Shown here: piece by piece, positions 31,178 through 35,717 of the stretch
Position numbering within the stretch: position 1 is the first letter of the stretch
How the letters are laid out: every line of letters begins with the position of its first letter
Virus record (IMG/VR): IMGVR_UViG_3300002180_000035
Location: 59 to 35,775 of that record
Source: a virus
Direction: 5' to 3' (one strand)
DNA length: 35,717 nucleotides
The notes under the pieces: generated by a model
Told to the model about the DNA's origin: nothing
The model's input: only the letters and a program-made list of their open reading frames with translations
Database searches by the model: none
Position numbers and translations under genes: made by a program

Positions 31178-33355
31178 ATGGCAAAAGTAAATTTAAGCAC
31201 AATAAAAAACTGGTTTAAAACTGGTTTAAAACCAACACAAGCACAATTTTGGGATACGTGGGATAGTTTTTGGCATAAAGACGAATTAATCCCTGCTGAC
31301 AAAATTGAAAACTTAACAGAAATATTGCTTGAGAAGGCAGATGCTGAAGCATTAGCAAATCATACAATTGCAGCAGATGCCCATAGTGCATTATTTGATG
31401 CTAAAGTTGATAAAGTAGCAGGAAAAGAATTAAGCGATAATAACCTTACTGATGAGATGGTTGCAAAAATTAATGCAAGTAACCCATTATCAGGTTCGCG
31501 ACTTATAAGAGGGAATTTTGCTATTTTACCAAACCGAATTATACGCTTGTTTATTTATGAATATGTAATAGCCGATGAATATTTTGACACGCCTATATTA
31601 ACTGATGTTCAATTAGATGTAGGTGGTGCTGAAGATAGAGCTGATACAGTTGCTATTAATAACCAATCTCAGGCAGTTGTAAAAAAAGGAATTGAAGGTA
31701 ACCCTTCACCTCCAGATATTGATATAGCAACTGAATTGTTTATCACTTGGCGATTAATGAAAGCAGGAGCAACTGAACCTGATGGTGTAACTGCTACAGC
31801 TATTTATAATGAAAATTTAGGAGAAGCTGGTGGTGAGTGGAATGCTGCGGTTTATTCAGCGGGTTCAATTAATGTAGATGGAGCATCAAACCCAAGTTCA
31901 GGACTTAAATCTGTAACTGTAAGTAATAGTGTAAAATATGAATCATTATTTTTAAGTAATTCAGTAGCAAAAAAAATTGACCCTGACGGAACACTTCAAT
32001 TTAAACTATTTTTAGAAAATGCGTGGGCTGCTTCAGATAAAATTTGGATTGTACTTTACAATGGTGATACTCGTATTACTTCAAATTTTCCAACCATACA
32101 AAGTGGTGTTTATGGTTTTGATGGTACTCTAATTAATGAGCATCAAGTTGTATCAGTTCCTTTTAAAGACTTTTCACTTTTAGATATAGAGTTTACAAGA
32201 ATTCAATGGTTCTTTTTCCCTAAAGGTAAAAATTATAGTATAGATGAAGTACAACTATTTGATGCTACAGGACAACCTGATACTGGAGGCGAAACGGCTC
32301 AAGTTATTAGCCGCACCTCTCAAATACCTGTTAATGATGGCTTAACTGGAAATGATCCTTATGCAACTGAAAGCCAATTGCCAACGCCATTTACTAAACA
32401 ACAAGCTTGGGAAGGAGAGTTACAAGCGCCTGCATACCCAAACTCACGAAATGACGGACAAATACCACATAACAAAGTACTAAGTACAGATGAAAACGGA
32501 AATGTAAAATTGTATAGTATTGCAACAGCACCAGCACCATATTTAGAAGAGTTAATACCAGATAGCCATTTACCCAGTACAACAGGTAATTTTATATTAA
32601 AAGGTAGTTTTTTTATACCAGAAATGTGTGATATAGTTAACAATCCTAATGCAATAATTGTGCAAGGGCAAACAATTAATTATGCAACATTTATTAGCGA
32701 TAACGAAATACATTGTAACATTACTACTGGAGCAATAGAAGGATTATTTGATGTAACTTTAAATAATGGTTTAGAGGTAACATTTTCTGAAATTTTATTT
32801 ATTATTGAAGGAGATGTTTCTAAACCAAAAGAAGTGGATTATACTATAATAAGTGGTAATCCTGATTTATCAAAAGATGGAGAAATTATATCAACATTGG
32901 GAGATGTTGCCTTTCAAGTAAACCTTGACAGTCCAACCTTTCAAATACCAACAAATGTAAATTTTTCTTTATATTTTTCAAGAGCAAAAAGCCCTTTAAA
33001 TATAGCTCCTGATATTATAGGAGAAAATGAAAAATTTTATTTAAGAAGTCTAGCAGATAACACCCAAGAGCTATATTTAATTTTTAATTATCGAGGTTCA
33101 GATGGATATAATTATTTAGGTATAAGAGATAGAGATAATGTTTATTTTAATTATTCTTCATCTCCAACTTATGCTTCAGTTGATACTTATTGTAAAAAAA
33201 TAATAAAAATATCTCGAATAGATGATGTTTTTACAATTTCAGTTGATGGTAATACTCCAAAAGTGATAAATACAATTCCATTAGGAGCGATATATGCAGA
33301 CTTCAGACCTAAAGAGTTTGATTTTGACAATATCAGATTAGTAATACATCCTTAA
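31178..33355 (+). CDS. Long tail fibre / receptor-binding protein
   Basis: A 725-residue fibre. Residues 1-95 form the baseplate-binding part (KNWFKTGLKPTQAQFWDTWD). A first carbohydrate-binding-like beta domain covers about 220-365. An IPT/TIG-like domain lies near 455-545 (IIVQGQTINYATFISDNEIH). The last 170 residues resemble a concanavalin/LamG jelly roll (FQIPTNVNFSLYFSRAKSP). It probably recognises surface glycans. A collar protein upstream and a possible assembly protein downstream frame the fibre module. Confidence 0.75.
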   Translation: MAKVNLSTIKNWFKTGLKPTQAQFWDTWDSFWHKDELIPADKIENLTEILLEKADAEALANHTIAADAHSALFDAKVDKVAGKELSDNNLTDEMVAKINASNPLSGSRLIRGNFAILPNRIIRLFIYEYVIADEYFDTPILTDVQLDVGGAEDRADTVAINNQSQAVVKKGIEGNPSPPDIDIATELFITWRLMKAGATEPDGVTATAIYNENLGEAGGEWNAAVYSAGSINVDGASNPSSGLKSVTVSNSVKYESLFLSNSVAKKIDPDGTLQFKLFLENAWAASDKIWIVLYNGDTRITSNFPTIQSGVYGFDGTLINEHQVVSVPFKDFSLLDIEFTRIQWFFFPKGKNYSIDEVQLFDATGQPDTGGETAQVISRTSQIPVNDGLTGNDPYATESQLPTPFTKQQAWEGELQAPAYPNSRNDGQIPHNKVLSTDENGNVKLYSIATAPAPYLEELIPDSHLPSTTGNFILKGSFFIPEMCDIVNNPNAIIVQGQTINYATFISDNEIHCNITTGAIEGLFDVTLNNGLEVTFSEILFIIEGDVSKPKEVDYTIISGNPDLSKDGEIISTLGDVAFQVNLDSPTFQIPTNVNFSLYFSRAKSPLNIAPDIIGENEKFYLRSLADNTQELYLIFNYRGSDGYNYLGIRDRDNVYFNYSSSPTYASVDTYCKKIIKISRIDDVFTISVDGNTPKVINTIPLGAIYADFRPKEFDFDNIRLVIHP

Positions 33356-33366
33356 AAAATTAAATT

Positions 33367-34002
33367 ATGAAAAAAATACAAATAGTTCTAAATTATTATT
33401 TGGACAAGTATAAAACATCAGCTAATACTGTAACAGATATTACTTTCGATAATTTACCTTTTTTGTATAGCAAAGAGCCTATTTATGATATGAAAGGGCA
33501 AAAAATTTCTAAAAGCTACTACGATAGAAGTAAAAACAAAGAAGCTATACGAATTATGTATCACAAACTTTTTGAAACTAAAGAAGGAATTGAAAATGTC
33601 TTTGTTGGTATTCAAAAAGAAATTTTATACATAGACTGGGTAGGAGAAGTTGGGTACACTAAAAAGTTACAACCATACTACTTTAGTCTTATTCCTGTTT
33701 TCGATGTTGCTACTGGAGAAACTATAACAGGTTATTCAAGTATGAAGCAAATGCAAATTTTAGAGAAAGAACGTTATAATGCAGATTACTTTTTGCAAGG
33801 TCATAATCCGCAATTGTACAGTTTGATTTACAATGCATATACAGCTGATTATGAAAGCTATTTAAAAACTGGTGATAAAACTGCGTTAGTTAATGCATTA
33901 ACAAACGAAACCGACACAACTCTTTTAGGTTACTTTAATAAAGATGTAATAGGTATGGATGGCGTTACTGTGAAGGACTTAATAATAATGAATTTACAAT
34001 AA
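33367..34002 (+). CDS. Fibre-module protein, possible assembly factor
   Basis: A 211-residue protein directly downstream of the long fibre. It begins with MKKIQIVLNYYLDKYKTSAN and has an acidic and aromatic middle (YTKKLQPYYFSLIPVFDVAT). Size and position fit a tail fibre assembly protein, but no signature is visible. It overlaps the DUF1353 start by one base (TAATG). Confidence 0.5.
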   Translation: MKKIQIVLNYYLDKYKTSANTVTDITFDNLPFLYSKEPIYDMKGQKISKSYYDRSKNKEAIRIMYHKLFETKEGIENVFVGIQKEILYIDWVGEVGYTKKLQPYYFSLIPVFDVATGETITGYSSMKQMQILEKERYNADYFLQGHNPQLYSLIYNAYTADYESYLKTGDKTALVNALTNETDTTLLGYFNKDVIGMDGVTVKDLIIMNLQ

Positions 34003-34433
34003 TGAAAGTTTACCCACTTATAACAGTACCAAAAATACCATTAGCGTATTTACCTACAGCAACAGGAGAGCGCACGTTTGAAATATTTGAAGATATTGCA
34101 ATCTTACTACCTGAAGGTAGGCTTATAATTATTCCTAAAGGTTTTCAAACCGATTTAAGTAGTATACCAAGTTGGTTGTGGAGCATAATTAAACCAATGG
34201 ACAAAGCGTTAATTGCAGATATTATTCACGATTACCTTTGGGTAACTCAAGCTGAAGAAATAATACGTTTTAATGGCAGTAGCTATGAAGCTCGTAAATA
34301 TGCCGATGATTTACGTTTAAAAACTCGCAACATTTTAGCGCCTAAAAAGAAAATTAAAAACTATTTAACTCACTATGTAATTAGACTTATTGGAGGTTTC
34401 TTTTATAGTAGGCAAATAAAAATACCGAATTAA
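34002..34433 (+). CDS. DUF1353 family protein
   Basis: A 143-residue protein of DUF1353, a family common near phage tail-fibre and lysis genes. The signature is IIPKGFQTDLSSIPSWLW followed by IADIIHDYLW. The conserved His-Asp suggests an enzyme or metal site, but the function is not established. It ends the plus late operon; the structured RNA on the minus strand starts beyond it. Confidence 0.75.
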   Translation: MKVYPLITVPKIPLAYLPTATGERTFEIFEDIAILLPEGRLIIIPKGFQTDLSSIPSWLWSIIKPMDKALIADIIHDYLWVTQAEEIIRFNGSSYEARKYADDLRLKTRNILAPKKKIKNYLTHYVIRLIGGFFYSRQIKIPN

Positions 34434-34488
34434 TATTATGAAACCTTAGGAAGGCAGGTTTAAAAAAGCCCTCCAGCATTAAAAAAAT

Positions 34489-34581
34489 CTCTTACCACTT
34501 TTTTAAACAAACGAGCCAACGGCTACTGGAGGACAAAGTCTTCTAGTTGTCGTTGGCTTTTATTGTTTCAAGTGGTAAGAG
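34489..34581 (-). ncRNA. End-closed structured small RNA, copy 2
   Basis: A 93-nt element in the 183-nt gap before the methyltransferase. Read on the minus strand it starts CTCTTACCACTT, ends AAGTGGTAAGAG (12-bp closing stem, 34570-34581 with 34489-34500) and runs straight into ATTTTTTT. Two inner helices stack on it (AAACAA/TTGTTT and AGCCAACG/CGTTGGCT), with an apical hairpin near GAAGAC-TTT-GTCCTC. A -7 box TATATTTG ends 4 nt before the RNA. A second pairing, CCTCCAG inside (34526-34532) with CTGGAGG downstream (34470-34476) followed by GCTTTTTT, could form a pseudoknot or alternative terminator. Same size and layout as 14051-14144. Confidence 0.6.
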
Positions 34582-34585
34582 GATA

Positions 34586-34593
34586 CAAATATA
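34586..34593 (-). promoter_or_regulatory. -7 box of the minus-strand small RNA
   Basis: TATATTTG on the minus strand matches TAnnTTTG exactly. The -33 region overlaps the methyltransferase start codon and shows no good TTTG, so the promoter is weaker on paper than that of the first copy. Confidence 0.45.
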
Positions 34594-34616
34594 AACGAAT
34601 AAATGATTAAATAATA

Positions 34617-35453
34617 ATGAAAAATTACAGTACAGCACCTTTGCCTTTTGTTGGGCAAAAAAGAAATTTTATAAAAGTGTTTAAAAATGAATTATCAACA
34701 AAAGAACCTCCAAAAATATATGTAGATCTATTTGGTGGAAGCGGTTTATTAAGTAGAGTGGCAAAAGATACACACCCAACAGCTAAAGTTGTTTATAACG
34801 ATTATGACAACTACCGTGAGCGATTGAATTCCATTGAAAAAACCAACAGAATCCTCGATGATTTACGTCCTTTGGTTGCGCACGTTCAACGCAAAACAAA
34901 AATTGATACTAGCACTAAAGAAAAGATAATTAAGCGCATAGCCAAAGAAAAAGGTTTTGTTGACTACATTACATTATCAGCATCGTTGCTGTTTAGTATG
35001 AAATATGTATTGAACCTTAGTGAATTAAAAAAGGAAACTTTGTACAATAGAGTTAGGATAACTCCTATTGCTTCAGCTGAGGATTATTTACGAGGCTTAG
35101 AAGTGGTTAGCTTGGATTATAAGCAGTTATTTAAAAAGTATAAAGATTGTAAAGGAGTGGTGTTCTTAATAGACCCTCCATACCTATCAACAGATTGTTC
35201 TACTTATGCCAGTGATAATTATTGGAAGTTGAAGGATTATTTAGATGTACTCAAAGTACTACAAAATCAAAATTACTTTTATTTCACATCAAATAAGAGT
35301 AGTATTATTGAGTTATGTGAATGGATTGGAGACAATACAGGAGCTGTAAATCCTTTTGATAAGGCTGATATTAAAACACACTTTACAACGATGAATCAAA
35401 GCTCCAGCTATACTGATATGATGTTGTTTAAGTGGGAGACATCAACTACATAG
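34617..35453 (+). CDS. D12-class adenine-N6 DNA methyltransferase
   Basis: A 278-residue Dam-like methyltransferase. Motif X/substrate segment PFVGQKRNF lies near residue 10, the SAM-binding motif I is VDLFGGSGLL near 36-45, and the catalytic motif IV is DPPY at 186-189, which specifies adenine N6. The target-recognition segment lies between about 70 and 165. The last gene of the phage, it occupies the place of the mom modification gene in Mu, so it probably protects phage DNA from host restriction or regulates phage genes. No cognate endonuclease is present. Confidence 0.9.
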   Translation: MKNYSTAPLPFVGQKRNFIKVFKNELSTKEPPKIYVDLFGGSGLLSRVAKDTHPTAKVVYNDYDNYRERLNSIEKTNRILDDLRPLVAHVQRKTKIDTSTKEKIIKRIAKEKGFVDYITLSASLLFSMKYVLNLSELKKETLYNRVRITPIASAEDYLRGLEVVSLDYKQLFKKYKDCKGVVFLIDPPYLSTDCSTYASDNYWKLKDYLDVLKVLQNQNYFYFTSNKSSIIELCEWIGDNTGAVNPFDKADIKTHFTTMNQSSSYTDMMLFKWETSTT

Positions 35454-35464
35454 TTTAAATACAA

Positions 35465-35503
35465 TTTAAAAGGCATTTAAATACTAATTAAATGCCTTTT
35501 AAA
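35465..35503 (+). terminator. Strong hairpin after the methyltransferase
   Basis: TTTAAAAGGCATTTAA (35465-35480) pairs perfectly with TTAAATGCCTTTTAAA (35488-35503) around a 7-nt loop. The stem carries TTTT on its 3' arm, so it can terminate in either direction. It includes the 13-mer ATTTAAATACTAA that is inverted at 85-97, so it may double as a right-end transposase site. Confidence 0.65.
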
Positions 35504-35516
35504 AACGAACTCCGTA

Positions 35517-35550
35517 TTGCACTGCATTGCCTTAAAAATTTGTACTTTTG
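35517..35550 (+). promoter_or_regulatory. Candidate promoter in right flank
   Basis: TTG at 35517-35519 and TACTTTTG at 35543-35550 with a 23-nt spacer match the Bacteroidota pattern. No gene follows in the window, so it may be a host promoter cut off by the prophage, or an RNA promoter. Nothing else is recognised between 35504 and 35643. Confidence 0.3.
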
Positions 35551-35643
35551 GATTTGCCGATTATACAATCAGTTGTATTCATAAGAGTTATTAATTTTTA
35601 AGTATACAAAATTCTAAAGTTTTAGTATGTGAAGCTAAAATAG

Positions 35644-35679
35644 TTAAAGCTCTTCTATATGCAAATAGAAGAGCTTTAA
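35644..35679 (-). terminator. Hairpin downstream of a flanking minus-strand gene
   Basis: TTAAAGCTCTTCTAT (35644-35658) pairs perfectly with ATAGAAGAGCTTTAA (35665-35679) around ATGCAA. It lies 20 nt beyond the possible stop codon of a host gene on the minus strand and is followed on that strand by CTATTTT. Confidence 0.55.
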
Positions 35680-35698
35680 TTAATATGCAATATTTATA

Positions 35699-35717
35699 TT
35701 AATCATGACCTCCGTGT
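35699..35717 (-). CDS. Possible 3' end of a host gene (partial)
   Basis: On the minus strand the last bases read His-Gly-Gly-His-Asp-stop, with a strong hairpin just beyond. The reading is too short to identify. It is reported because it suggests that the window ends in chromosomal DNA. Confidence 0.25.

Noticed and set aside
30342-34002. Search for a diversity-generating retroelement at the tail fibre genes
   Set aside because: Some Bacteroides Mu-like phages carry one, but no reverse transcriptase and no template/variable repeat pair are seen here.
34489-34581. The 12-bp inverted repeats as ends of an invertible segment or a MITE
   Set aside because: No invertase gene is present, no target duplication flanks the repeats, and the inner helices plus T tract fit an RNA gene better.
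1-35717. CRISPR arrays, insertion sequences and tyrosine/serine integrases
   Set aside because: No regularly spaced repeats, no second transposase and no integrase motifs were seen; mobility is explained by the MuA/MuB pair.

Overview
The window is an almost complete Mu-like transposable prophage (contractile tail, myovirus type) in an AT-rich member of the Bacteroidota, probably a Flavobacteriia. The host assignment rests on low GC, promoters of the TTTG-N19-TAnnTTTG type, near absence of Shine-Dalgarno sequences, and short ATGA/TAATG-coupled genes. The phage assignment rests on a LexA-like repressor divergent from a small early gene, a DDE transposase of the MuA family, a MuB-like ATPase, DUF3164 and GemA-like genes, a gp29-type portal fused to MuF, a gp36-like protein and a full sheath/tube/baseplate set.

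Layout. 1-119: left end with AT-rich direct repeats. 120-1066: repressor (minus), paired operators and early promoter. 1067-6354 (plus): transposition and early regulation (Ner-position protein, MuA, MuB, DUF3164, GemA-like), with a tRNA-like mini-RNA at 5321-5370. 6347-10749 (plus): about sixteen small, mostly unknown accessory genes, including an exported beta-rich protein, a SEC-C protein, cysteine-rich microproteins and an exported helical-repeat protein, closed by two terminators. 10813-19203 (minus): a late block reading from small terminase through large terminase, gp36-like, portal-MuF-nuclease fusion, tape measure and virion morphogenesis protein to a possible tail terminator. 19217-19289 (minus): a tRNA-Met gene with initiator features, just upstream of the small terminase. 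19350-19769: a lipoprotein gene. 19770-19944: a divergent control region with a 19-bp perfect inverted repeat. 19945-34433 (plus): protease/scaffold, major capsid, sheath, tube, a frameshifted tail-assembly chaperone, hub, amidase, spanin candidate, spike, gp25, holin, LysM protein, baseplate J, tail fibres and DUF1353. 34617-35453: an adenine methyltransferase where Mu carries its DNA-modification gene. 35454-35717: terminator, then probable right end and host flank.

The structural genes are split into two divergent late operons, and the tape measure gene has been separated from its chaperone. The region between the operons is the obvious late control point.

The strongest unexplained signal is a pair of ~93-nt RNA elements (14051-14144 plus; 34489-34581 minus). 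Each lies back-to-back with the next gene's start codon, each has a Bacteroidota -7 box ending 4 nt before the RNA, each is closed by a long stem joining its 5' and 3' ends, and each is followed by a U-rich tract. They look like two copies of one architectural class of phage small RNA that I do not recognise.
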